DNA of 64,000 nt, from assembly GCF_028869115.1 (NCBI RefSeq), contig NZ_CP079800.1:2046001-2110000 (forward strand), read 5' to 3'. Position 1 is the first letter of the stretch. Each line of letters begins with the position of its first letter. The notes below the pieces were generated by a model that was given only the letters and a program-made list of their open reading frames with translations, made no database searches and had not been told where the DNA came from. A program made the translations under genes and the position numbers. Source of the stretch: Pseudemcibacter aquimaris (GTDB lineage: Bacteria > Pseudomonadota > Alphaproteobacteria > Sphingomonadales > Emcibacteraceae). Below, piece by piece: positions 9,645-19,222 of the stretch.

Positions 9645-11360
9645 ATGATAAAAAACATATTGCTTGCCACTGCGGCCATGGGGCTGCTTGCTGCTTGTTC
9701 CGCAGAACAAGGAAGCGGAGGATCAAAAGAAACATCTGCATCAAATGCCGTTTGTACACCGGCAGATATCGTTTTAACAAACGGTACCGTTTATACGGTT
9801 AATGACAACAACCCATCTGCAGAAGCCATTGCCATTAAAGACAGTAAATTCATTTATGTCGGCGATAATGGTGGTGCAGAACGTTATGCCTGCGGCGATG
9901 CAAATGTTATTGATTTGGCGGGTAAGGCCGTTTATCCGGGTTTTATTGAATCCCACGGACATATTTCCGGCGTTGGTTTCCGCGAAGTAAACCTGAACCT
10001 TCAAGGTATCAATAGTCTTGCTGAAATGCTTGCCGCGGTTAAGGAATATGCTGATGCAAACCCGGATCAACCATGGATCGTCGGCCGTGGCTGGATTGAA
10101 AAAGTGTGGCCGGAAAAACGTTTCCCAACCCGTCAGGATCTTGATGAAATCGTACCTGATCGTCCAGTTTACCTAACCCGTGCTGACGGCCATGCATCCG
10201 TTATTAATACGGTCGCTATGAATATGGCTGAAATCACAGGGCAAAGTGAAAACCCGGTTGGTGGACATATTAATCTTGATGAAAATGGTGAACCGACAGG
10301 CATGCTGATTGATACGGCAATGCGTTACGTGCGTCCGCTTATCCCTGCACCGACATCTGCGGATGTAAAACGTGCAATCCAGGCTGGTACTGAACGTAAT
10401 GTTAAACTTGGCTGGACTGGCTTCCAAAACGCGGGCAGTTCATGGGAATCCTTTAACCTGATGAAAGAACTTCGTGATGAAGGGAAGCTCGCTCACCGTA
10501 TTTATGACGCAATGGGTTACGGCGATAGCGCGAGCAAGCTGGTTGCGGATGGTGCAATCATTGATCCGGAACATTATCTAACCGTTCGTGATATTAAAAT
10601 CGTAATGGATGGTGCCCTTGGATCACGCGGTGCAGCATTCATCGAACCATATGCTGATTATGATACGCGTGGTTTGATGCGTTATACACCGGAAGAAATT
10701 CTGCCATTACTAGAAGGCGCACTAAAAGCCGGCATTCAAATTGAAACTCATGCCATTGGTGATGATGCAAACCGTAAGGTTCTTGATGCATATGAAATGG
10801 CATTTAACAATGTCCCGAAATCACAGCGTAAAGTGAATGACGTTCGCTGGCGTATTGAACATGCACAAAATGTTCAGCCGGACGATGTTGACCGTTTCAT
10901 CGATCTTGATGTTCTGCCATCAATGCAACCGTCACATGCGATTGGCGATCTTCACTTTGCCGAAGACCGCCTTGGACTTGAACGCCTTAAGAACGCTTAC
11001 CTATGGCGCGTATTCATTGATAAAGGTGCCATTATTCCTGGCGGCTCAGACCAGCCGGTTGAAATTGGTGATCCTCGTATTGAATTTTACGCGGCCATTG
11101 CCCGTAAAGATCTTAATGGCTTCTCAGCCCAAGGATGGCACCCTGAATATGCGGTAACACGTGAAGAAGCCTTAAAAATGCTAACCATTTGGGGCGCATA
11201 TGCTGCATTCCAAGAAGATGCTCTTGGCTCCATTGAAATGGGTAAGCTTGCTGATCTTGTGGTATTTGATAAGGATTTAATGGTCATTCCAGAGGATCAA
11301 ATCATGTCATCCAATGCTGTTTTAACTATTGTTCATGGTGACATCAAACACCAGCAATAA
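9645..11360 (+). CDS. YtcJ-type amidohydrolase lipoprotein
   Basis: 571 residues. The N-terminus has a lipoprotein signal with lipobox LLAAC (lipidated C18) followed by a Ser/Gly-rich linker, so the enzyme is membrane-anchored, unlike its soluble paralogue at 780. The rest is the same Amidohydrolase_3 fold: H104-G-H106, THAIGDDANR, EHAQN and GGSDQPVE are all present. RBS GAGGAA precedes the ATG. A long leader (9164-9644) with repeats and a stem-loop suggests regulated expression, and a clear terminator follows at 11388. A BvgS-like kinase gene starts 132 bp downstream. Likely role: hydrolysis of amide-containing nutrients in the periplasm; substrate unknown. Confidence 0.93.
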   Translation: MIKNILLATAAMGLLAACSAEQGSGGSKETSASNAVCTPADIVLTNGTVYTVNDNNPSAEAIAIKDSKFIYVGDNGGAERYACGDANVIDLAGKAVYPGFIESHGHISGVGFREVNLNLQGINSLAEMLAAVKEYADANPDQPWIVGRGWIEKVWPEKRFPTRQDLDEIVPDRPVYLTRADGHASVINTVAMNMAEITGQSENPVGGHINLDENGEPTGMLIDTAMRYVRPLIPAPTSADVKRAIQAGTERNVKLGWTGFQNAGSSWESFNLMKELRDEGKLAHRIYDAMGYGDSASKLVADGAIIDPEHYLTVRDIKIVMDGALGSRGAAFIEPYADYDTRGLMRYTPEEILPLLEGALKAGIQIETHAIGDDANRKVLDAYEMAFNNVPKSQRKVNDVRWRIEHAQNVQPDDVDRFIDLDVLPSMQPSHAIGDLHFAEDRLGLERLKNAYLWRVFIDKGAIIPGGSDQPVEIGDPRIEFYAAIARKDLNGFSAQGWHPEYAVTREEALKMLTIWGAYAAFQEDALGSIEMGKLADLVVFDKDLMVIPEDQIMSSNAVLTIVHGDIKHQQ

Positions 11361-11387
11361 GTAAAATCAATAACTTAGAATAAATTA

Positions 11388-11417
11388 GGCTACTTTTCTT
11401 TTAAAGTAGCCTTTTTT
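11388..11417 (+). terminator. Intrinsic terminator after the lipoprotein amidohydrolase
   Basis: GGCTACTTT pairs with AAAGTAGCC (11403-11411) and is followed by six T residues. Confidence 0.85.
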
Positions 11418-11492
11418 ATACATGTTAACTATTTAGTCACTAAAATGCTCTACAATTAAAAGTTAAGAATAATAAATCTAGAGCAGCATGTT

Positions 11493-13892
11493 TTGAGTAA
11501 ATTTATAGTATGGATTATTTTATTGGGGGTTTCGTTGCATGGTTACCTTAACCCTGTAAAGGCTCAAGACGTCTCATTCACACAAGAAGAACTAAATTGG
11601 ATTAATGAAAACCCTGTACTGCGCGCTGGTAGTGCCATCGATGTTCCACCTTTACATTATTTCCGTCAAGGTGTGCCAACAGGTTATTCCATTGATTATA
11701 TGAAACTGGTTGCAAATAAGGCCGGGTTTGAGCTTGAATTTGTTAATGCCGCCAGCCATGGCGATTTTGTTCTTATGTTAGAACAGCGGGAAATAGATGT
11801 CATGCATAGCTTGACACCGTCCGAAGAACGAAGGGCGCATATGAATTTTACCCCAACGTATATGAATGTGCCTCTCGTATATTTCGGACGTACCGGAAGC
11901 GACCAGATCAGATCAATTGAAGATTTAAATGGTCAAAGGGTGGGCGCAGTAACCGGATGGTTAACAACAGAAATCTATAAAACAGAACATCCCGAATTTA
12001 ATTTAAGTGAATATTCAGGAATAATAGAAGGTTTAAACGCAATTTCAGCAAATGAAATTGACATCTTTGTTGCCCAGCTTCCCGTGGGTAACTACACATT
12101 GAACCAACACTTCATTTCCGGTGTAGAAGTTATCGGCAGACAGTTTTTCCCAGAGGAACATTCAGGGGACCTACTTGCATTAGGGGTCAGAAATGACATT
12201 CCAATTTTAACCGATATTCTAATCAAGGCGGCCTACGCCGTCACTGAACAAGAATTATCAGTCATATCGCAACGTTGGCTAAATGAATATAACGAGATTG
12301 AAAATATCGGCCTTACTCAAGAAGAGCTTGAGTTCTTATCAGAAAACCAGACCTTTCTTGTTGCCGCAGACCCACAAGCAGCACCAATTGAATATATTGA
12401 TCAGGACGGTAACATTTCCGGCATATCCGGCGACTATTTAAATTTAATTGCTAATAAATTAAACGTTGAATTTAAATGGCTGGGTAATGAAACCATACAA
12501 GATGGTGCTGAAAGCCTTAAACGCGGCGAAGCAGATTTATTCTCTGCAGCCAGCCCAAACAGGGAAAGACTTGAATATCTTGATTTTTCAAGTTCATATC
12601 TGACAATTTCGACGTTTATTTTCGCCAGGTCCGATGAAAGCTCGTTCGCCAATTTATCAGCAATGAGCGGGTTTAATTTTGCACAAGTCGCAGGTTTTGC
12701 AATCACCACATACATTAAAGAAAATTACCCGGATATAAATATCACTGAATATACATCTGTTGAAGATGCACTTATAGCCGTTAATAACGGTGAAGCAGAC
12801 GCATATGCCGGAAGCATCCCATCCGCCGCGAGCGTTATTTCATCAAAAGGACTGTTGCATGTGAACATTATTGGTGAAAGTGAGTTTAAAGCGTTCATTA
12901 GCATAGGCACCAGAAAAGAATTACCCTTGTTATCCAGTGCAATTGAAAAAGCGATGAATTCAATCACTGAAATTGAACATAACGAAATTTCCAAAAAATG
13001 GATGGCAACGCAAATCGCGCCTGTCAGCGATTATAGCCTTCTGTTCCGTTTTATAATTGGCGCGATTGCAGTAATTACATTCGTGTTGATTTGGAACGGC
13101 AAATTAAGAAATGAGATTGGGCGACGCAAAGAAGCCGAACTGGAAATGCAAACAGCTAGACGAGAGGCCGAAGAAGCAAGTCGTGCCAAGTCAGCCTTCC
13201 TTGCCAATATGTCCCATGAAATCAGAACACCGCTTAATGCCATCATCGGCTTTTCAGAGGTCATGTCATCAGGAACATTCGGCAAGATACAAAATGAGAA
13301 ATACAGTGAATATCTAAAAGATATCCATAACAGCGGTCAGCATCTGGCAACTGTTATTAATGACATACTTGATCTTTCGAAAATCGAAGCCGGAAAATGG
13401 AAACTGAATGAAGAAGAATTTCACATAAACAAATGCCTTGATGATGCACTGGATATGTTTAAAGAGCTGGCCAACACCAAAGGCGTTGAAATGTCATGTC
13501 ATTGTCAAAAAGATATCGAAAAAATCGTCGTCAAGGGTGACGCCCACTGCATTATGCGCGCCATCATTAACCTGATCTCTAATTCAGTTAAGTTTACCCC
13601 TGAAAATGGTAAAGTTTACTGTCAAACCAACATCAATGGCACAGGTGAGCTGATGATTGAAATTATTGATACCGGTGTTGGCATTCCAGAAGACCGTATT
13701 GACCATGTTGTCCACCCGTTTGATCAGGCACATGATAATCAGTATTTGAAAGAAGAAGGCACTGGCCTTGGGCTTTCTATCGTGCAAAACCTTGTCAAAT
13801 TACATGACGGTAACTTCAGCATAAAAAGCGAAGTCGGGAAAGGCACCCGTGCAACGATCACCCTTCCCGCTAATAGAGTTATTGCGGCATAG
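11493..13892 (+). CDS. BvgS-like sensor histidine kinase, two Venus-flytrap domains
   Basis: 799 residues from a TTG start at 11493; the nearby ATG at 11488 reads straight into a stop. Signal peptide ends at VKA/Q (residue 25). Two SBP_bac_3 domains follow, about 30-265 (opening FTQEELNWINENP) and 275-510 (LTQEELEFLSENQ), then a transmembrane helix (about 520-540) and a short coiled coil. HisKA has H575 in NMSHEIRTP, and HATPase_c has NLISNSVKF, DTGVGI and GTGLGLSIV. It has no PAS or receiver domain. No response regulator gene adjoins it. The sensor domains resemble amino-acid or peptide binding proteins; the ligand is not known. It converges on pepN. Confidence 0.92.
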   Translation: MSKFIVWIILLGVSLHGYLNPVKAQDVSFTQEELNWINENPVLRAGSAIDVPPLHYFRQGVPTGYSIDYMKLVANKAGFELEFVNAASHGDFVLMLEQREIDVMHSLTPSEERRAHMNFTPTYMNVPLVYFGRTGSDQIRSIEDLNGQRVGAVTGWLTTEIYKTEHPEFNLSEYSGIIEGLNAISANEIDIFVAQLPVGNYTLNQHFISGVEVIGRQFFPEEHSGDLLALGVRNDIPILTDILIKAAYAVTEQELSVISQRWLNEYNEIENIGLTQEELEFLSENQTFLVAADPQAAPIEYIDQDGNISGISGDYLNLIANKLNVEFKWLGNETIQDGAESLKRGEADLFSAASPNRERLEYLDFSSSYLTISTFIFARSDESSFANLSAMSGFNFAQVAGFAITTYIKENYPDINITEYTSVEDALIAVNNGEADAYAGSIPSAASVISSKGLLHVNIIGESEFKAFISIGTRKELPLLSSAIEKAMNSITEIEHNEISKKWMATQIAPVSDYSLLFRFIIGAIAVITFVLIWNGKLRNEIGRRKEAELEMQTARREAEEASRAKSAFLANMSHEIRTPLNAIIGFSEVMSSGTFGKIQNEKYSEYLKDIHNSGQHLATVINDILDLSKIEAGKWKLNEEEFHINKCLDDALDMFKELANTKGVEMSCHCQKDIEKIVVKGDAHCIMRAIINLISNSVKFTPENGKVYCQTNINGTGELMIEIIDTGVGIPEDRIDHVVHPFDQAHDNQYLKEEGTGLGLSIVQNLVKLHDGNFSIKSEVGKGTRATITLPANRVIAA

Positions 13893-13906
13893 TGCCAAAA
13901 CAATAC

Positions 13907-16516
13907 CTAATCTAAGCTTTTTGAAACGATTTCATGGACATTCTTGGATAGACCGTCTTGTGCTAAAATATCATTCAATGTCTTTTTCATCATGTTTTGA
14001 CGGTTTTCATCAAATGATTTCCAACGTGTAAGCTGCTTGGCCAGTCCCGCTGCGATTTGCGGGTTTAACGGGTCGAGTGCTTTGATGTTCTTGCCTAAAA
14101 ACTCATACCCCCTGCCTGATTTATCGTGGAAACGAACCTGATTTAATCCGCAGAAAACACTGATCAACGAACGAACACGGTTTGGTGTTTTAAGATCAAA
14201 ATCCTTGTGTTCATTAAGTTTTTCTATTTGGTCCAACACGTCTTCCCTTGATGACATGGCTTGTGCACTGAACCATTTATCAAGTACCAATTGATCATGA
14301 TGCCATTTATCATAAAAATTTGTAATCGCCTTATCACGGTCAGGGCTATTGCTATTCACAAGGAAGGTAAACGCCGAAATTTCATCGGTCATATTATTGG
14401 CGTTATAGAATTGGTTTTTGCAAATTTGATAAATTTCCGTATCGGCAATTTCCATTAAATATCCAAGAACCATATTCTTTAGACGACGACGACCAACGGC
14501 TTCTGGTGTAAATTCGTAACTCTCACCCGTGTTGCATTCATGATATACGGCAAGCATTTCATCCTTTAGCGCAGTCGCAAGCCCAGCAACCACCAGTTTA
14601 CGTGCCTCATGAATGCCGTCCACATTGATAGTATCCATCTTTTGGCCAAGCACCCCTTCTGATGGCAGCGCAAGCATTTCACCAATGAATGCTTTATCAA
14701 GTGACTTATCAGTCAGCACAAGTCGAATGGCATCAATAAATGCATAATCAAGATCAAGTTCACGGCCATTATCAAGGTCATCAACAAGCTTAAGAATAAT
14801 ATCGGTTGATATTTCCTGTGCCGCTTCCCAGCGATTAAAACTGTCACTGTCATGACCGATCAGGAATATCTGTTCATCACGGGTAAGGTCCGTATTCAGC
14901 TTAATCGGCGCAGAAAACCCACGTAGGATAGATGGAATAGGTTTGTGCTCTAATCCTTCAAATGTGAATTCTTGTTCTGATTTTTTAAGATCAAGCAAGA
15001 TCGTTTCATTTGGTAATAATTCATTGCCATAACGGTCAATTAAACCAAGCTCAATTGGGATATGCATTGGTTTCTTATTGGTTTGACCGCGGGTATCCGG
15101 AATTTTTTGTGAAAAGGTTAGTGTATATTTTCCATTATTAAATGATGATTTTACATCCACCTCCGGTGTGCCGGCCTGGCTATACCAAAGTCTGAATTGA
15201 GAAAGATCAATGCCAGAACCATCTTCCATCGCTTTAACGAAATCTTCGCATGTGACAGCCTGCCCGTCATGACGTTCAAAATAAAGGTCCATTGCCTTTC
15301 TGTATTTTTCAGGGCCAAGAATACGGTGCATCATGCGGATGACTTCTGCGCCCTTTTCATATACGGTCATGGTATAGAAATTATTGATTTCCATATATTC
15401 TTCCGGGCGTACCGGATGGGCCATTGGGCTGCTGTCTTCGGCGAATTGATGTTGGCGTAATGTACGCACATCATTTATCCGGCATACGGCGCGGCTGCCC
15501 ATATCCGATGAAAATTCATGATCACGGAATACGGTCAATCCTTCTTTAAGGCTTAATTGAAACCAATCACGGCAGGTAACACGGTTTCCCGTCCAGTTAT
15601 GGAAATATTCATGGGCGACTACCGCTTCCACAAATGAGAAATCCGTATCCGTTGCGGTTTCCGCCTTCGCAAGTACGCATTTGGTATTAAAAATATTTAG
15701 CGATTTATTTTCCATAGCCCCCATATTGAAATGGCTTACCGCAACGATATTGAAAATTTCCAGATCATATTCAAGACCGTATACGTCCTCATCCCATTTC
15801 ATGGATTTAATAAGGCTGTCCATCGCATGCGGACATTTATCCAAGTCTTGTTCTTCCGCAAAAATGCGTAAGACAACATCCATGCCGCTTTTGGTGGTAA
15901 AGCTGTCTTCAACCATGCCAAGACGTCCACCAACCAGCGCGAATAGGTAACTTGGCTTTGGAAAGGGATCATCCCATACAACAAAATGACGACCGTCTGC
16001 TGCGTCCCCACGTTCAATTTCATTACCATTGGAAAGCAGGATCGGGTATTTCGCGTTATTGGCTTCGATCCGCACGCGATATTTTGACATTACATCAGGG
16101 CGGTCAATAAAATATGTGATACGGCGAAAGCCTTGTGCCTCACACTGGGTGCAGAACATGCCGTTTGATACATAAAGCCCTTCCAAGGCCGTATTGCTTG
16201 CCGGATCAATGTCATTCACAATCATAAGGTCAAATTCATCAGGAACGTTATGGATCGTTAATGTTTCATCATCAACTTCATATTCCGCATTTGCATTATT
16301 CAAAATCACGGAAATAAGTTTGATATCCTTGCCATCCAGAACGAGCGGCGCGTCTTTTTCCCCTTGGCGTTTAATATGCATACGTGATGTAACATGTGTC
16401 ACATTATCATGAAGGTCAAAATTAAGGTCCACCGTTTCGATGGTGAAATCAGGAATTTTATAATCACGTAGATATTTTGTTTCCGGTGCAGCTTCCTGCG
16501 CTGTGAAATCAAGCAT
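13907..16516 (-). CDS. pepN: Aminopeptidase N (M1 family)
   Basis: 869 residues, the usual length of bacterial PepN. Cytosolic zinc aminopeptidase that trims N-terminal residues from peptides. The substrate-binding GAMEN motif is followed by the zinc signature HEYFH (H302, E303, H306) with NWTGNRVTCRDWFQ, both as in E. coli PepN. The DUF3458 region and the all-helical C-terminal domain (to LSKNVHEIVSKSLD) are intact. No signal peptide. It lies 44 bp downstream of the ArsM-like gene on the same strand, so the two may be co-transcribed. In a window rich in exported amidohydrolases and peptidases it would complete peptide use inside the cell. Confidence 0.97.
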   Translation of the reverse strand: MLDFTAQEAAPETKYLRDYKIPDFTIETVDLNFDLHDNVTHVTSRMHIKRQGEKDAPLVLDGKDIKLISVILNNANAEYEVDDETLTIHNVPDEFDLMIVNDIDPASNTALEGLYVSNGMFCTQCEAQGFRRITYFIDRPDVMSKYRVRIEANNAKYPILLSNGNEIERGDAADGRHFVVWDDPFPKPSYLFALVGGRLGMVEDSFTTKSGMDVVLRIFAEEQDLDKCPHAMDSLIKSMKWDEDVYGLEYDLEIFNIVAVSHFNMGAMENKSLNIFNTKCVLAKAETATDTDFSFVEAVVAHEYFHNWTGNRVTCRDWFQLSLKEGLTVFRDHEFSSDMGSRAVCRINDVRTLRQHQFAEDSSPMAHPVRPEEYMEINNFYTMTVYEKGAEVIRMMHRILGPEKYRKAMDLYFERHDGQAVTCEDFVKAMEDGSGIDLSQFRLWYSQAGTPEVDVKSSFNNGKYTLTFSQKIPDTRGQTNKKPMHIPIELGLIDRYGNELLPNETILLDLKKSEQEFTFEGLEHKPIPSILRGFSAPIKLNTDLTRDEQIFLIGHDSDSFNRWEAAQEISTDIILKLVDDLDNGRELDLDYAFIDAIRLVLTDKSLDKAFIGEMLALPSEGVLGQKMDTINVDGIHEARKLVVAGLATALKDEMLAVYHECNTGESYEFTPEAVGRRRLKNMVLGYLMEIADTEIYQICKNQFYNANNMTDEISAFTFLVNSNSPDRDKAITNFYDKWHHDQLVLDKWFSAQAMSSREDVLDQIEKLNEHKDFDLKTPNRVRSLISVFCGLNQVRFHDKSGRGYEFLGKNIKALDPLNPQIAAGLAKQLTRWKSFDENRQNMMKKTLNDILAQDGLSKNVHEIVSKSLD

Positions 16517-16560
16517 ATTTAAACTCTCTTATTATTATCTCTAAATTTCCGGTAAATGAC

Positions 16561-17697
16561 TTAACAACATCCGCTGCTTTGGCTTGGGTCGGTTGTAAGC
16601 TTTTCTGCGCCGCGTTTTGTTTCTTCCGGTGTGCGTTCTTTAAATGAACAACAGGATAGCGGAATATCTTCCGTAACAGCAATTAACGGCTCAACAAATT
16701 CCATATGGCTTTTGTAAGGTTCTTTTTGCATACGGGCAAATGTCTTATCCCCAACGGCCATACGTTTGCCGCGCGGGAATGTACGCCCCTCTTCATCAGT
16801 AACTTCTTTAAACGGCCCTTTATAAATAACCGCTTGGTTTTTATCATATTCCGTGGCTGGGTCCCCTTTCCACGCAAGGATTGTCATGGAACGATATTCA
16901 ATCCCCTCAACCACTTGCCATGGTGTTTGATCAAGCTTGTCGATGGTGATGCCGTAAAAGCCGACTTCTTCTAATAATTCACCAAATTCCGCTTCTTGAA
17001 ACGCACCGGAAATGCATCCGGACCAAAGCTTCTCATCACGTTTTAAATGTTCTGGCGAATATTCATCGGACACGATATCGGAAATGGCAATACGTCCACC
17101 CGGTTTTAAAACACGGAACATTTCTTTAAACAGTTCCTTTTTTTCCTGATCCGATACCAGATTAAGCACGCAGTTACTCACGATAATATCAATGCTATCA
17201 TCTGCAATCAGTGGCGATGCTTCCCTGATTTCCGCCATTTTATTTTGAAGAGCTGCATATGACGCGCTGTCCGTTACCGGATGATCATTTAAATATTCAT
17301 CCACCAATCCCATATCAGTTTTTAAATCCTGAATTTGACCTTTTCTAAATTCCACATTGGAATATCCGATCTTTTCCGCAACAATTGGCGCATTGCGGCG
17401 CGCCAGATCAAGCATATCATCGGTCATATCAACGCCGATCACACGCCCTTTTTCACCAACAACTTGTGACGCAATGAAACAAATCTTGCCGCCACCAGAA
17501 CCAAGGTCAAGAACAACGTCCCCCTCACGAACATATTGTGACGGGTCACCGCAGCCGTAATCGCGTTCGATTACTTCTGACGGGATGATCTTCAAATATT
17601 CCGTATTATAATCAACTGGACAACATAATTCCGCCTGTCTTGCGTTTGCGCCTTCGGAATATCTTTCCTGTACTGATGTGGTGACATTTATACCCAT
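16561..17697 (-). CDS. arsM: ArsM-like arsenite methyltransferase
   Basis: 378 residues. Class I SAM methyltransferase with motif I VLDLGSGGGK and acidic VIGVDMTDDM. Three cysteine positions typical of As(III) methyltransferases are present: ELCC near residue 25, SNCVLNL, and SGCISGA. Additional Cys pairs at the C-terminus (LSCCSF and a terminal GCC) could bind the metalloid. The expected reaction is stepwise methylation of trivalent arsenic by SAM. No arsR or ars transporter gene lies nearby. The C-terminal extension with a CC end differs from standard ArsM, so another thiophilic substrate is possible. The downstream gene is pepN, 44 bp away. Confidence 0.7.
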   Translation of the reverse strand: MGINVTTSVQERYSEGANARQAELCCPVDYNTEYLKIIPSEVIERDYGCGDPSQYVREGDVVLDLGSGGGKICFIASQVVGEKGRVIGVDMTDDMLDLARRNAPIVAEKIGYSNVEFRKGQIQDLKTDMGLVDEYLNDHPVTDSASYAALQNKMAEIREASPLIADDSIDIIVSNCVLNLVSDQEKKELFKEMFRVLKPGGRIAISDIVSDEYSPEHLKRDEKLWSGCISGAFQEAEFGELLEEVGFYGITIDKLDQTPWQVVEGIEYRSMTILAWKGDPATEYDKNQAVIYKGPFKEVTDEEGRTFPRGKRMAVGDKTFARMQKEPYKSHMEFVEPLIAVTEDIPLSCCSFKERTPEETKRGAEKLTTDPSQSSGCC

Positions 17698-17736
17698 AAT
17701 TATTCTTTCTTGGTGAATTGTTACTTTTTGTCAGAA

Positions 17737-17759
17737 TAGATGAACTGGACCGTCATCTA
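17737..17759 (-). terminator. Perfect 7-bp stem-loop downstream of cpdR
   Basis: TAGATGA pairs perfectly with TCATCTA around a 9-nt loop, between the cpdR stop and the arsM-like gene. There is no long T run, so it may instead be an operator for the arsM-like gene. Confidence 0.35.
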
Positions 17760-17791
17760 CAATCAAATAATCGTGAACTTAAAAGAAAATT

Positions 17792-18151
17792 TTATGCAGC
17801 CAATAGCCGCTCGACCTCATCCACCAAATCACGCAGATGAAATGGTTTTTGCAGTAGTTTCGAACTTTTCGGGCGTTCTTTTGTCCTGTCCATGGCCACC
17901 GCGGCAAAGCCCGTGATAAACATAACCGGTAAATCATCAATGATCGCTGTCGCCTGACGCGCCAGTTCAATACCGTCCATCCCCGGCATTACAATATCAG
18001 TTAAAAGTAAATCAAAATGATTTTCACGAAGATGTGGAATGGCTTCAAGTCCGTGTGAAACGGACACAACCTCATAGCCTGCTTTTTCAAGCGAACGGCT
18101 TAGAAACGAACGCATTGTTTCATCATCTTCTGCTAATAATATACGCGGCAC
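17792..18151 (-). CDS. cpdR: CpdR response regulator
   Basis: 119 residues from the GTG at 18151, chosen because GGAGAAGACGG lies just upstream and the product then begins (M)PRILLAEDD exactly as in CpdR; the longer ATG at 18226 adds a non-conserved extension. Single receiver domain with E8-D9-D10, phospho-acceptor D52 (LLLTDIVMPGMDGIELA), MFITGFAAVAMD and KPFHLRDLVDEVE. In Caulobacter, unphosphorylated CpdR primes ClpXP for cell-cycle proteolysis and its C-terminal AA makes it a ClpXP substrate; here the end is LLAA. It is divergent from the N-formylglutamate amidohydrolase gene, a common alphaproteobacterial arrangement. Confidence 0.93.
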   Translation of the reverse strand: MPRILLAEDDETMRSFLSRSLEKAGYEVVSVSHGLEAIPHLRENHFDLLLTDIVMPGMDGIELARQATAIIDDLPVMFITGFAAVAMDRTKERPKSSKLLQKPFHLRDLVDEVERLLAA

Positions 18152-18269
18152 TGTCCCGTCTTCTCCACAAACTTTTAACATCCTGTGATTACAGGACTTA
18201 TTCATTAAGTCTAGCGATAATTTCAATTTTTATCTATTCTTTTTTTAAACTATTCGCTAACCTCAATGC

Positions 18270-19115
18270 ATGGTTTTATTTTCAATTAAATCTGCGGATA
18301 ATAAAAGCAATAATATCATCTATAATTCGCCCCATAGCGGTGAATTATTCCCTGATGATTTTCTTGATCAAATTTCAATTGATAAACATATTCTTCTATG
18401 CTCGGGGGACAGCTTTGTTGATAGGCTGTTTGATGATGCGCCGAAGTATGGATCGTCGATAATGGCCAATAATTATGCCCGCAGCTTCATGGACACGAAC
18501 CGTGCTGCATATGAACTGGATAAAACCATGTTTTCCGGTGATATCCCCGAACATCTGCTGGATCACAGCCGCAAAGTTGATCTTGGCTATGGATCAATTG
18601 CCAAATACGCCTATACAAGACAGGATATTTATATGGACACGATCCCGTTTAAAGAGGCCGAAGAACGCATCAACAAATTCTATTTCCCGGTTCATAAACA
18701 GCTTGAACACTTATTAAACGAAAATTTCAATGACTTTGGATATTCATTACTGATTGATTGTCATTCGATGCCTTCCAATGAATTTTTGGATATTAAAACA
18801 ATCCATAGCCAGCCCGATATCGTCATCGGTGATTTATATGGAAATAGCTGTTCAGATAAAATTACAGAATACATTAAACATTTCTTTGAAGATGCGGACC
18901 TTTCCGTTGCCATGAATGATCCTTTCGCCGGTGGATATAACACCGACCATTACGGCCGCCCATCCGAAAACAAACACGCCATTCAGATTGAAATTAACAA
19001 ATCACTTTATATGGATGAACATAACCGCTGCCCAAATTCCGGCTTTCATCAAACCAAATCCATGCTCAATATTTTGATGAAATGGCTCGACCGTGATATG
19101 GAAAATTTGATTTAG
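18270..19115 (+). CDS. N-formylglutamate amidohydrolase family protein
   Basis: 281 residues, the usual size for the family. Recognisable segments are IIYNSPHSGELFPDDF near the start, ARSFMDTNR, a central LLIDCHSMPS, and NDPFAGGYNTDHYGRP followed by AIQIEINKSLYMDE. The family hydrolyses N-formyl-L-glutamate to glutamate and formate in histidine degradation, but no hut genes are in the window. Its divergent pairing with cpdR is conserved in many alphaproteobacteria and may reflect chromosomal history more than function. No signal peptide. The start at 18270 has only a weak RBS. Confidence 0.88.
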   Translation: MVLFSIKSADNKSNNIIYNSPHSGELFPDDFLDQISIDKHILLCSGDSFVDRLFDDAPKYGSSIMANNYARSFMDTNRAAYELDKTMFSGDIPEHLLDHSRKVDLGYGSIAKYAYTRQDIYMDTIPFKEAEERINKFYFPVHKQLEHLLNENFNDFGYSLLIDCHSMPSNEFLDIKTIHSQPDIVIGDLYGNSCSDKITEYIKHFFEDADLSVAMNDPFAGGYNTDHYGRPSENKHAIQIEINKSLYMDEHNRCPNSGFHQTKSMLNILMKWLDRDMENLI

Positions 19116-19121
19116 CTTTAT

Positions 19122-19222
19122 ACAAAACAAAAGGCCATCCGGTTCTTCCGAATGGCCCAAGTCTAGGGAGGAAATGCTCTTTAGAGCGGTAACAGTGTTC
19201 CTACACCATGAACGCTGTTGTT
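19122..19222 (-). ncRNA. mmgR: Candidate mmgR/alpha-r8 family small RNA
   Basis: Read on the minus strand there is a hairpin (GCTCT/AGAGC), then the exact 10-mer TTTCCTCCCT (complement of 19165-19174). A terminator hairpin follows at 19133-19157 (GGCCATTCGG pairs with CCGGATGGCC), then TTTTGTTTT. This order, an anti-Shine-Dalgarno core followed by an intrinsic terminator, is what I recall of MmgR in Sinorhizobium and relatives, which limits polyhydroxybutyrate accumulation. The 5' end is a guess: a TAAATA box near 19225-19230 with TTGCGT 16 bp before it. Assignment rests on motif memory, not on a covariance search. Confidence 0.55.

Noticed and set aside
11488-11498. ATG start for the kinase at 11488
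   Set aside because: ATG TTT TGA stops at once; the coding frame begins at the TTG at 11493.
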